64,000 nt of DNA, taken from positions 12,516,882 to 12,580,881 of the forward strand of contig OY741281.1 in the NCBI GenBank assembly GCA_963514095.1. Direction: 5' to 3'. The notes beneath the pieces were generated by a model. That model saw only the letters and a program-made list of their open reading frames with translations, did not search any database and was not told where the DNA came from. Shown here piece after piece: positions 38,868 to 50,434 of this stretch (its first letter is position 1; each line of letters begins with the position of its first letter). Made by a program: the position numbers and the translations under genes. This DNA is from Eutrigla gurnardus (taxonomy: Eukaryota > Chordata > Actinopteri > Perciformes > Triglidae).

Positions 38868-38945
<78 letters not shown>
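38575..38945 (+). repeat. (CTAT)n array, about 370 bp, with regularly spaced CCATTGAT interruptions
   Basis: A tetranucleotide array is interrupted by TCCATTGATC at 38581, 38669, 38757 and 38861. The intervals are 88, 88 and 104 bp. The array therefore has a higher-order unit of 22 tetramers, with the last unit longer by 4 tetramers. The third interruption is TCCATTGATCGATC. The repetitive IYLS reading frames through it are not genes. Confidence 0.95.
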
Positions 38946-39464
38946 GTTTTTGCTCGCTAACTAGCTTGTTTTGTGGGTTGTTCAGTCTTGCTGTAATCTT
39001 TTTTCTGCTCATGACCTTAGTCGATCCTTAATGAATCCATTTGGTGTTTTTAAGTCCATTGTCCATACTGTCAACACCAACATCTTTTCACTTCAAATGT
39101 GTGTGAACATAAATGTTGAAGTCAAGTCAGCCAAGAGAACTTTGGTATCTTAAAGCCTGATGCCAAATCAATAAGTCATACTAACTTCACCTTATTGCAG
39201 AGTCGGAAACAACATTTCACTTCACTCTTGGCGACTATAACTAACAAATAACTCCTTCTGCATTTGAAAAGCCTTGGAGTGCTATCTCTCTCTTTTTTGT
39301 GTCGTTTTTAAATCCCTGAAAACAGAGCAGCAACTTTCCAAGAAGAATAGATTCCCCTCTTTCCCCTCTCGCCGTGTCTCACCCTCCTTCACTTCCCTTT
39401 ATTGCTGTTGTTAGTCTCCCTGGTTTGGTAGCTGTCCCTGTAAAGCCCTTAGCATGTTGCTGCT

Positions 39465-39600
39465 CCAAAGGCATCCCCGAGTAAATCAAGACCGGTCAAG
39501 ATTAACGGCGGCAAATTATTCATGAACCCAAGATCTCCTGGCCGGGAATAGCACAAAGTGATTGGCCGGGACGACATGTCACAAAGCATCGGGGTTAAAG
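39465..39600. promoter_or_regulatory. candidate conserved non-coding element
   Basis: Repeat-free block with AGATTAACGGCGGCAAATTA, TTCATGAACCCAAG and CACAAAGTGATTGGCCGGGA. It ends at a CA run. Confidence 0.22.
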
Positions 39601-42399
39601 AAAAGGTGAGCGAACACACACACACACACACACACACACAGTTGTGTTTGAGTGTTTTGGTTATTCACCATGGACACACATTTCATTCCGAACAGCCAGA
39701 GGGAAGACAGGAAGGAGGAACCGCCGTGGGTGACACCAGAGGTCAACAACACAAAACGCGGTTAAACTGACAGTTTAACAAGCGTTACATCTGCTCACTG
39801 ATAACCGATCTGTTTGTCTAATCAATAAACCGACGCAGTTCCTAACGATGAGGGATTTGGGCAACGCGATTACCTGCCGCCTGACTGGCTTGACTTGAGC
39901 GGATGTGGGAACAGCAGCACCGATAATGCAGTCGAGGCGAAGGGAGTATCTGTTTAGCAGTGACCAGCCTCGGCCCGCGCTGATTCCCCCGTAATAGGCT
40001 TTGGGCTCGGCTCCCACCGGAGAGTTTGGTTGACAATCTGACAAAGTTATCTCAAGATAAATGGGTTACGGGTCGGAGGCGGCAGTAGCGGAGAGAGAGA
40101 GGGAGAGAGGGAGAGAGCGACTTGACTTCTCTGTCAGTGATGTTTTGATGGAGGATGTGTATTGCCGCGAGCTCCCGTGCTAGCCGGTCCCCCCAGGTAG
40201 ATGGGAAGATTGTCTTTGGCTGTTTCTGAAAACAGAGCACTGCTGTGTGTGTGCGCGTCTCTGTTTCTCCGTCCATTGGGAGATCTGATAGCTTTATTAA
40301 GAGGGAGATTTGCAAAGACAGAACACAGTGCACACGAAGCGCCACCAGCAAGCCTAGAGAAACCTGAGGCAAAGGTCACAAGTTCAGCGTTTTAAATGGA
40401 CGATTGTCGGACGGAGGTTGTTGGCCTGAACGAGCGGACGCTCCGTATCAGCCTATATCATGAGCCATTTAAGTAATAACGGGGCCTGTCTCTCACTTAC
40501 ACACATAAACACACAAATGCACAAACCCAAGTCCACACAGACATGCAAGCACAGGAGTTCCCTCTTTGCACACACACACACACACACACACCGTACAGGA
40601 GAGTACCTATCACCAAGCCAGGCCTCTTTTTACCCTTTAATTCCCCAGATAAACAGACTTTTCTCTGATCCTGTCAGTCCGCGTTATCTGCAACGCTGGT
40701 CAGCGGATCCGCAACTGTGGAGCAAATTAGGCCCCTAAATGTCAAAATTGCTACACTTTATTAAGTTAATTAGAGGCTGAGTGTACATGGGGGCCCGGGA
40801 CGGGAAGACAAACGCAGACAGACAGAATGACAAACACTGAGGAGCGCTGACAGCCACCGTGGACTGTACAACACGATGCACAGGAGCCACACACATAGAA
40901 TTATATATAGACATAGAGAATACATACATGCATCGACTTGTACTGTGCAGATAAACAGTCACACATATGCACTGTGCATTATACATATTATATGTGCAAT
41001 GCAGCAGATACTCACACATAAAATGATGTTGCGTAATATAGCTTATTACCTTAATACAGTCCGCTGAAATTACATACTATAAGCCTGTGCACCTGCATGT
41101 CTGTCATTACTGCAAATGTGAAAGTGATGTCATAATTGACTGCATATTGAGATAGATCTGGCCAATAGCAATGCACGCCACAAGGGCAAAATATTATGCA
41201 CAGTATGACACGCAACCAGTCCACGAGGTTAAGATTAAAGGATTCACTAATTTGCAAAAGATAGCTAGGCCTATATCATCAACACCGACGTGAAACTTTG
41301 TTTGACTTTGATTTTTACTTTAACTCTAACAGCCGGAGCAGGGTTGTTTAGATCTATAGATCAAATGATTAATGGATCTATTTGAAGATCATCTCTATGA
41401 GGCCCTTATGCTTTGTTGTGCTTTAACTTCCTTATTGTTTGGGGTCCATGAATTGCTGTATGTGTAACAGTTATAAAAAACAATTGCACAATTTTATTTC
41501 TGTATAACTTTTTTATTTCCTTCTGAACATATTAAAATTGTATATATATATAAACATCTTTAAGTGCATATTTAAACTTCCCTTTGCCATAAACTTGGCT
41601 GCACATTTGATTAAAGGAAAAATATAGAAATGACCTTAAAACATTGTTATTACACCAAATATGGAAATATTATGTGTTGTATGAGCTATGCATGAACTAA
41701 AACATAAACTATTTGTTTGCCAAAAAGTTATTTGTAAACAAAGGAATGTACAGTCTGTTACCTAATTGATGTTAGTGATGTATGGTGTCAAATTTTATGA
41801 AGAAGCTCTATAAAAAGCCAATTTCATGAGGGGTGCTGCATGAAAAGTAGCCAGTAACCAATACCATTTTTGTTTCATTTTGTTGACACAATAGTGTCAA
41901 ATGTTTTTACAGAGGAAATCTCTCTTCATAATTCAGAAAATAACACGTAACATAGCCCAAAACAGTTTTTGCCATAAAATATGCTATAAATGAGGCTATG
42001 AATGCTTTATGAACAAACACGTCTATAAAAAAAAACCCCATATAGACAGAGATTAAACTCAGTGTATGTAAGTGTTACTGAAGTGGAGGTTTCTGGGTCA
42101 GAGTATGAGGAAAACAAACATTTTAAGAAAATAGTCTTTAAAGATATCTAACATAAAATGATGTATATTTGTATATTTTTACATGTGTGTATGTATGTAT
42201 GTATACAGACACTAGAAGGAGTGAACGTGTGCACCATTCAACAAATAATCCTAATTTTCATTATTCTCAAAATCATCACAACTCCCATTGTGTCGTCACA
42301 CATTTCTTCATTCAGAACCAGATATAGAGAATTTAGATGAGCTTCGTTCTAAACCTGTTCAATGCATTTGTATTTTCCAAACATGAAAGCGAACCGCTG

Positions 42400-42745
42400 A
42401 TCAATGCTTTGCAGACTGTACTAATCGATTATGAGGGAACAGAGAGAGACCGGTCTAATGGCTGGTCCTGACTAAACAGGCCTTCTCATATGAGAGCAAT
42501 TGTTCATTACAGGGCTATTTCATGGTGTTCGTCACTTTGCAAGCTTCTGTCTTTCATTCAGCAGCGCGTTGGATGGAGGAATGGCCTCGGGATATATTGT
42601 CTGCTCAGAGCTTGAATGTTGTCATGCTAGTTCCCAGTGATTTGCCTCGTGCGATTCAAGACTTTGAAAAATGGGGAAATGTGTTTCGCAGACTTGGGAG
42701 TGAAGGGCTGAATGTGATATCAGTGTTACCAAGTGCAGGATGTTA
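42400..42745. promoter_or_regulatory. candidate conserved non-coding element
   Basis: Repeat-free block with CTAATCGATTATGAGG, GGTCTAATGGCTGGTCC, CATATGAGAGCAATTGTTC and AGTGATTTGCCTCGTGCG. A 74-codon frame crosses it but matches nothing I recognise. Confidence 0.27.
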
Positions 42746-43192
42746 AGGAAAGTCTGCGGGAGAATGGAGTTATGTTTCAGTTCAATCGGAATCTTCAAGT
42801 AATGTCTCAGTACTTATGGTGGCTTTAATGTTTTATTACAATCAGCGATACATCCAGGTTTTAGAATGCTTTTTAATGTTCGGCGCTCAGGCGGAACAAT
42901 ATTCGGCTCATGCAGCACGGAGAGAGTTTATATGGTTCGCACGCAGTGCAGTATGCGCTTTGTTATGGGATACGCATGTTCAACAGTCATGTTACTCAGA
43001 GGAAGCCAAAAGCAATAAGTCATGGACAGATCCTTGACTGTTGCTCCGAGTTGAATTATTTACCCTACACTCCAACAATATGTAAAGTATCCAAACCATC
43101 TCAATCCAAATCTGCCTGCAACACAGCTCAGTGATTTTCTCCATACTAACCAGGGACCTCTGGGCATGACAGCAGCCATACATTATTTCTAT

Positions 43193-43198
<6 letters not shown>

Positions 43199-43253
<55 letters not shown>
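43199..43253. repeat. (CA)27 microsatellite
   Basis: Pure CA run preceded by CGCGCG. Confidence 0.95.
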
Positions 43254-43257
<4 letters not shown>

Positions 43258-44574
43258 GGCTCATACAGCTACACAGCACACATAGCTCCACATATAACCT
43301 CTGATGCATTATTTCTCTAGCCTTCAGTGCGAGAGTCACAGGTGAGTCCTGGGTGCTTTCATCATAGTCTGGCTGTCCGGCTGGCTGGCTGCAGTCTCAT
43401 CTGTCCCTGGGTTGAAATTGCCAATAAAGAGGGTCTCATATAGATCACCCCCGACGGGGGCTGGCGACCTGTCATGCAGACCATGATTCCTTGCTCTCAG
43501 AGAGGGGAAGAGGGACAAATAACCCTCTGAATCTCCCTATATCTATCTCTCTGCCCCCCCAACCCCTACCCCTCCACTCTCTGTCTTCTTATTCAGTCGC
43601 ACACACACACATGCATGCGCCTTCCCTTCTCCAGCAGGCCATAAAGTGCCACGCGAAAGGGATATAGTGGACACAGTCATAGGAGAGACAAGTGCCGGCC
43701 TGCGCTTTCACTTTCCCACTCCAGAGGTAGTGAATCAAACTAATGGGTTAAAGACATGAAGACGGATGAGCGAGAGGATTAGGACCCGGCCAGAGGTTTT
43801 CCCAAATGCGCTCTCACATGCCTGTGATTCTAAAACATTTCATAATTTCACGCTCAAAAGGATGGAGTTTCATTTTAACATTTTTGAAAAACTACAACAA
43901 CAACAAAAAAGTGCCCAACCACAGCACTTAAACAAAACATGCCCCTGTAAATCACTTAACACCACAACGGAATCTGTTCCTCATTTTATATCACGGGAGA
44001 TGGTGTTACTATTCTGTATTTAGATATAAGGTCATGTGTGGAACACGTCAACACATAGATTTAAGTCCAGAAAGTAGTTTTCTTATGTAGAATTGTGAGT
44101 TAAACTGTGCTCCATTGCCTGGTGATATGCTGAACATATTGGTTTCATTATTTTTCAAGATACAGTTACAGTGGTTTTAACACATGATCCTATATCTTTT
44201 TAATAGTCACTTTCTTATTTCAGATTTAAAAGAAAGTTCCTTTTTTACGAGGCAGAATCCTGGTTTGGATGCAGCTGGACTGTGAAGAGAGCCGGCCGTT
44301 TGTGATTTTTCAAAGACCCACAGTGCTCCCTGCTGGAGGAGAACAAAACGGCAAAAACACTCTGAAGCTGCACACAGAGAGCTCCAGCTTATAGACGAGC
44401 GCATAGCATGTGTATGTATTTGTCTGCGTGATTTAACCTCTCGTGAGTTGCGTGAGTTCAGACCTCCAACTAGATGGGAGTCTCCCTCATCAACCTCCCG
44501 GCCCACGGCAAGAGCTCTGGCATAACCGTTTCCTCCAAGATTTTGTCTGAATCATGGATGGGAGACACCAAGCC

Positions 44575-44579
<5 letters not shown>

Positions 44580-44663
<84 letters not shown>
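44580..44663. repeat. (GA)42 microsatellite
   Basis: Pure 84-bp GA run, the longest purine array in the window. Confidence 0.95.
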
Positions 44664-44668
<5 letters not shown>

Positions 44669-45015
44669 ATGGCCAGTGGGCAACTTCAATAAAAGACAAT
44701 CTGACTTTTCAGAAGCTATAATAATCATGATCCTCCCACCGAGGTTGTTTGTCTGAGGGGGACACGGGATGGCTACGGGTAAGGAGGAGGAAATTCAGAG
44801 CGGTAATTAATAGTCCTAAGTGACTGCTGCTGGATGGGAGGCAGGGACGGGGTTTGTTGTTACTGTGAGCTGGTACTGTGTCCCCCAGCATGTCCCACAG
44901 CCGTGTGGGCTGGCATGTTAGCAGAGGAGGAGGAAATGGAGAAACTGCCTTTATTACTTGTTCGTTTGTCTCGGGGGGCCTCTCCTGATCAGCCAGAGAC
45001 TCAGCCACTCTCCTT

Positions 45016-45016
<1 letters not shown>

Positions 45017-45059
<43 letters not shown>
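45017..45059. repeat. (CA)n microsatellite
   Basis: Pure CA run, 148 bp before an opposed (GT)n array. Confidence 0.95.
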
Positions 45060-45061
<2 letters not shown>

Positions 45062-45207
45062 GCATGCCCTCCAATGCTAATCTCATGTCACAAATGTTAA
45101 GGGAAAGACATGAAATGCCACAAAAATGTCATCACTGCACTCCTGTCACTGGCTCATCCAACCCTCCATCCCCCTTGTAAACATGTTTGAACATACACTC
45201 ATTTACA

Positions 45208-45328
<121 letters not shown>

Positions 45329-45711
45329 TGGAGTGGGGGACCAGCTTGTTGTTTTTAGCCTTTGGGTGCCTGTTTCTGCATGGAGCAGCAGGGTGGTTCC
45401 TATAATCCCATCACTGTTGTCGTCATGACGGCCCAAAGGCCGCGCCTGGAGGAGCGACATTTCTGGCATCCTCTGACTCTCTCCTCCGTTACAAAGAGCC
45501 AGCAGCTCCGAAAAGACACGGCGTGGACTACCAGTAATATACTGCACTGGCTTAAAGTAACTGTATCGTAGGTAAGTGAATGAGAAACGTGTCATGGAGA
45601 TGAGGTTTAGGTTTTGTTCTCAGATTACAGTCCCTAACAGGATCCTTAAAACTAGGGGTGAAACAAGTCAAGAAATGTATTAGTGACTATTTTGTTCATC
45701 TAATCCAATCT

Positions 45712-45850
45712 AATGTGAAGATTTGCAGCTTTTCAGCTTTTAGTGTGACAAAACATTTAACGATCCCATCGGGGCTTTTGGGGAACTTTGACACACTTTT
45801 TTATTTTTTATTTTATATAGACCAAACAATATATTGATCAATATTTTGCC
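45712..45850. repeat. degenerate dispersed repeat, ATTTGCAGCTTTT / TAGACCAAACAAT type
   Basis: The words GAAGATTTGCAGCTTTTC, GGGGCTTTTGGGGAACTTTG and TATAGACCAAACAATATATT match, in order, the opposite-strand form of the dispersed repeat seen near 5925. Divergence is high. Confidence 0.5.
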
Positions 45851-47334
45851 AGAAATATTTTTTATGACTTAAAGCCCACTCACTCTACAATACAAACTAT
45901 CATCCATTTATCCAAATCTATTTCCATGGTAGTTTCTTCAAGAAGTCAACCATGCATCAAGCTCTTTGGACGAGATCACATCAAAAATAAAACCTGACAG
46001 GAGCGGAAGGTAGAGGCGGCACGCCGACCCCCATACATCTGTCTGTCTTCATCTCACAACTCACAGCCTTCTCCCAAACTGTCACCCCGCCGCCTGGCGC
46101 CCGTCCCCATGTTCTCTCCGCGCTGGGGATCCGACCTAGCACCAATATGCAATTTCACCAATCTGTGCTGACAGCGTTCATGACGACTACTCACAACCGA
46201 TCCCTCCTCTCTCCTCCTGCGAACATCTTGAGTGGTTAAAATACAGTATTCAGTCGGAGCTTTCGCAGGTCATGAAAGGTAACAGAGGAGACAGGCGGGG
46301 CTGTGGCTCTGCATCCCCGTTAGACAAATCAGTGTAACAGCACAGTGTAAGCTACGGACTAAGCAGAGGGGGATATATCTACCAGGACTGAGGCTGTGTT
46401 TATGGCTATGCCTGCCTCGGGAAGCCCCACGGCACTATTAGTGACCCCCACTGTAGATTTCCTTACTAATGTGACCCCAGATTGTGTATCACAATCGGCA
46501 TGAGAAAACTCCCACAGGCTACAGTTAGTCCTGGGCACTGGGGATCGTTGTCCTCAGCCCGCCTGAGTACAGACAGGATGTGGCAGCTTGGAGGCATTTA
46601 GTTAAAGGAGACGCACTTTAACGCTGCAGGCAGTCATTTATGGAAGCCCCACTAGGGTAAAAGTGTATGACGTGCTAGAGCCTATAAACAAACAGCAAAA
46701 AAATGGAAGGTTAGATGAAAAAGAGAATTAGCCGTACCTTGTTCCGTGGCATCTAATCATTTGTGATAGTCTGTGTACTCATTCTTATAATTAATTTGTT
46801 TTCTGGGACAGCTTTTTCCCGAACAAATTGGGTTTAAAAATATCATCTGTTCTTTTATATTAAGTACACACGGTGAAAGGGAAACATGTGGATTCATGGG
46901 TATGTGCAAGGCCATAAACATCAAAGGAAGTAGTTCACATGAACACAAATGTTGTCCATATGAGAGCGAGGTCCTAGAAACTCCACGTTACAGTGTTGGG
47001 CAGGAGGTTATGGCCCAGGTATTAATATAATGTTATCATATAGTGGGCTGGATATTCAAATTTGATGTTGAAGTTAATGTTATGTATGATAAGAAGTATG
47101 ACAGCACTGGAAATGTAATAAGGAACAGGTCTATTATACATAACTCAGCACTAATAATTGATATATTTTAGACATAAATCCTGGTCACATGAAGATGACA
47201 ATCAGGTAATAGATAGAGGGACTCTTCGTATTTCTGCTCCGTCTTGTAGTTTCAAGATCAACGGTGTAGTCTTGTGGCTAATTTAAGTTGAATTACATGA
47301 GGTAGAATATGGACACTGTATTATTAGGTAAGGT

Positions 47335-47685
47335 TAATTTGTTGTCATTGTACGACTGGGTGGCGCAACGAAATGTGATGTAGTATTCCCAAATTCTACA
47401 TAAGAAAATACACACAAAAAAAACAAAACTATATTATTTGGAGGAGGGTGGATAATTAATTTAGGAGTCGCCTGAGGAAAGAAAAGCTCTGAAGTCTGGT
47501 GGTACGGCAGCTGATACTCCTGTATCTCTTGCTAGACAGCAGCAGGGTGAAGAGGCTGTGGCTGGATGGGTTTTATCTTTTGATATTCTTTGGACTCTCT
47601 GTCTGCAGGCACCTCTTGTCACCAATATCACGCTCAGTAGATGGGAACCAATGATGACCAATCCCTCCTGTCCTATGATGAGCAC
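47335..47685 (+). repeat. degenerate teleost interspersed repeat
   Basis: GTTGTCATTGTACGACTGGG and GGCGCAACGAAATG are followed by CTGAAGTCTGGTGGTACGGC, ATACTCCTGTATCTC, GACAGCAGCAGGGTGAAGAG and GCTGTGGCTGGATGGG. I recall this word order as a dispersed teleost repeat whose sequence advises of 'gcagcagggtgaacag'. The open frame through it on either strand is a consequence of the repeat, not a gene. Confidence 0.5.
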
Positions 47686-48142
47686 AGCCAATATATATAC
47701 GGAACACCTTTTTACATGTCATAGTAGGTGTAAGCCATGGAAGAGTGTCCAGCTTCTGTCTCCTGTACTCTGCATCCCTTTCATATTTTATTGCAGTCTG
47801 AATAACGTCAATAAAAATCCAGAGGGAAATTGATTTGAATCGCCGCAGTGGCTGACATCACCTCGAGCCTTGTCATCCAGGTGAGCTGTTACAAAGTGGG
47901 ACCGCTGGGGATGCAATGAAAGCTTGTAGTGTGACACCCCAGCCCAGCTGTCACTCTCTATGGTGTCACAGATAACACACACGAGAACATACGCACACAC
48001 ACACACACACACACTTGGACACTATTTACTTAATAAGCCCAGTTTTGACTGACAGGTGACATTTCATTATGGATAAATCGTAGAGGCACAGTGCAAATCC
48101 AAAGAGACAAGACACACACAATGTCACAGCCAGGACACACTG

Positions 48143-48143
48143 C

Positions 48144-48200
<57 letters not shown>

Positions 48201-48201
48201 G
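48143..48201. repeat. (CAGA)n tetranucleotide microsatellite
   Basis: About 15 CAGA units, 580 bp upstream of the eef1e1 start codon. Confidence 0.95.
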
Positions 48202-48639
48202 GATAGGGAAACTTTGCTGCAGGACTTCAGATGGAAACTCCAGACCTTCGCTGTCATTTTGATTCCACTTAACCACAAATCCTGATGGAGAAGTTCTGCA
48301 AAAAAAAAAAGGCATGTTACTATGAACGGGCAGTCAGTTCAGCCCTAACTGGGAATGCTGGGGACATCATTTATCTGGCATCCATTAGAACCTTTGAAAT
48401 TAAACATTTTGTGAGTTTTTTTCCAGCCAGAGATTAGATTAGACCTAAAGTAAAACATTTTCTGAGATGTATTTCCTTAACATTCTAACATTTCCGACTT
48501 AAATGTCAGCCTTCACCTAAGATCGACACCTCTCTGCACTGACATAAAGGTTTGAAGTCACTATTTTTAAGACATTATATTTCAGATGTATTCATTTGAA
48601 GTTTCACATTCACTAGTCCACTTTTGACCATGGGTCATT

Positions 48640-48784
48640 CACTGATGCAATTGTCATGACGGAGTCGTATGCTGTGGTTTTATTGGTTAGCCCTTCGGTC
48701 AGTCAAACTATAGTGGGCGGGAGGTCACATTTTTTGCCCAATCAGATCACACGCACTCCGCTCTGCCCTCCGACAGTCAGAAAC
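48640..48784 (+). promoter_or_regulatory. eef1e1: eef1e1 proximal promoter and 5' UTR (TATA-less)
   Basis: Immediately upstream of the start codon lie an inverted CCAAT box (ATTGG, 48682-48686), a GC box GGGCGGG (48715-48721) abutting an AGGTCAC nuclear-receptor-type half-site (48722-48728), and a forward CCAAT box (48738-48742). There is a palindromic GTCATGAC at 48653-48660. No TATA box is present. This CCAAT/Sp1 arrangement is usual for housekeeping genes such as synthetase-complex subunits. The transcription start is inferred to lie near 48745-48780 and is not directly visible. Confidence 0.65.
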
Positions 48785-48868
48785 ATGGCGTTACGGGAGC
48801 TATCATCGCTGGAGAAATATTTAGGATTGAAAAAGCCGAACAAGTACAGTACACAAGGGGACAAAAAG
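48785..48868 (+). CDS. eef1e1: eef1e1 coding exon 1
   Basis: Codons 1-28, starting at the Kozak ATG and ending in GGG GAC AAA AAG before the donor gtgaca at 48869. It encodes the first strand and helix of the GST-N-like part, including LEKYLGL and NKYSTQG, matching the human N-terminus at LEKSLGL and NKYSAQG. The protein begins MALREL, one residue shorter than the human alanine-rich start. Intron 1 (48869..49605) is 737 bp. Confidence 0.95.
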
Positions 48869-49981
48869 GTGACATGGCCGTACATCTCTGTGGCGTCCAC
48901 TGTCGACTTTAAACCGCTATTCCATGTCATAGGAAACGTGTGCTCTGTTATGATTCCTACACAATAGCTAGCTAGATAATGCTAACAAGCTAGTCATGTG
49001 TGTTTCAAATATCGACATGTGCGTGGCATTTCTACCGAGTGTTATCGGTCGCTAGTCAGTGATGTTTTGCATCGGTTAGGCTGATATTCAGAGCATATTC
49101 AAGTATTTGATGCCAGCGGTCTTATTTCCACACATCAGCATAATGAAAATAGCTCCTTGCTGTGCGCATGCGCGTCCATTGGCTACAGTGAGGGGAGGAG
49201 TGGTCTGGCATGACTACTATAAATGCGTTGTATGGACTAGCACTGTAAAATGAATTGAACCTTCAGTATTGCTGACTGAAATAGGGAGGAGAGACGTGAG
49301 GGAGAGGCACATATGTCTCTCTAAGTCTGCTTTACTGGAGTTTAACAGCCTGATGTCGAGGGAAAATGTCGAAAACAAGTATTCTTGTATCCCCATATTG
49401 AGATTATTAACCTACATTCTCAACCTCATTTAATAAATCTATTTTTTTAAGTGCTTTGTGATAATCACTGTACATATTAGGCACTCCCTTCAAACTACAA
49501 GCTTTCATGAATGTGTAAAGTCATCGAGGGTGCATTTTGCTGTGGGACAGTTGAACGTTCTCTCCATCTCACTGAACTCTCTCTCTGTCACACGTTTCCA
49601 TGCAGACCCCCGTGCTACAGAACAGCAATGGTCCTCCACTAGTAGGGCTGGTTACTATCGCCTGTCATCTGGTGAAAGAGGCCAAGCGTCCAGAGTTGCT
49701 GGGAGATTCTGCAGAGAGCAGGGCTGTGGTGCAGCAGTGGCTGGAGTACAGAGTGACCAAGCTGGACGGCTGCACAAAGGAAGACATCAAGACCATTCTG
49801 AAGGTAGAGAAGCAGATAGTCACGGAAGTCTTTCAAACATTGTCGTCGACGTCTTCTTCCAAATTGCAGTGCATTCTACATTGAGTCTATAGACTCAAAT
49901 GCATCTGTACTTACGATTGACCCGGAATTTATTATTGGTTGATTCCATGCTTCTTGAGATCAAGCTTTTACTTACAACTTG

Positions 49982-50020
<39 letters not shown>

Positions 50021-50381
50021 GGTTGTCACGATACTAAAATTTTCAACTCGATACCGATACTCAGGAAAATATTCGATACTCGATACCATTTTCGATACCA
50101 CAAGGATGAAAAAAAGACCCCAAAATTTAAAAGAAATATTTTTATTAACAAAAAAAATGCAAAAATAATAAGTTTCAGATCTGAGGTAGTGCAAAAAATA
50201 AATAAATAAAATAAACAATAACAATTGGAACAATATTTTGAGGTTGTAAATATTAGGCAAGCCTGATAAAAACTAAATTAACTTTAGTGGGGTGGTATCT
50301 ATACTTTGGAAAAAGAGTATCGTATCCGGATACAACATTTTAGTATTGATACTTTTTTGAGTTTCGATACTTTTGACAACC

Positions 50382-50434
<53 letters not shown>

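Larger units (their letters stand above)
45851..48640. other. eef1e1 distal upstream region
   Basis: Apart from the repeat at 47335, this is unique sequence with short CA (47992-48014) and CAGA arrays. No upstream neighbour such as slc35b3 is recognisable in either orientation. Confidence 0.5.

Noticed and set aside
38531..38960. Long frames encoding IYLS repeats
   Set aside because: They are translations of the CTAT tetranucleotide array.
47461..47833. Overlapping frames on both strands of 76 and 91 codons just upstream of eef1e1
   Set aside because: They lie mostly in a degenerate dispersed teleost repeat.
49600..49884. ATG at 49600 as an independent gene start
   Set aside because: The ATG spans the intron 1 acceptor region; the frame is eef1e1 exon 2 read without its splice sites.
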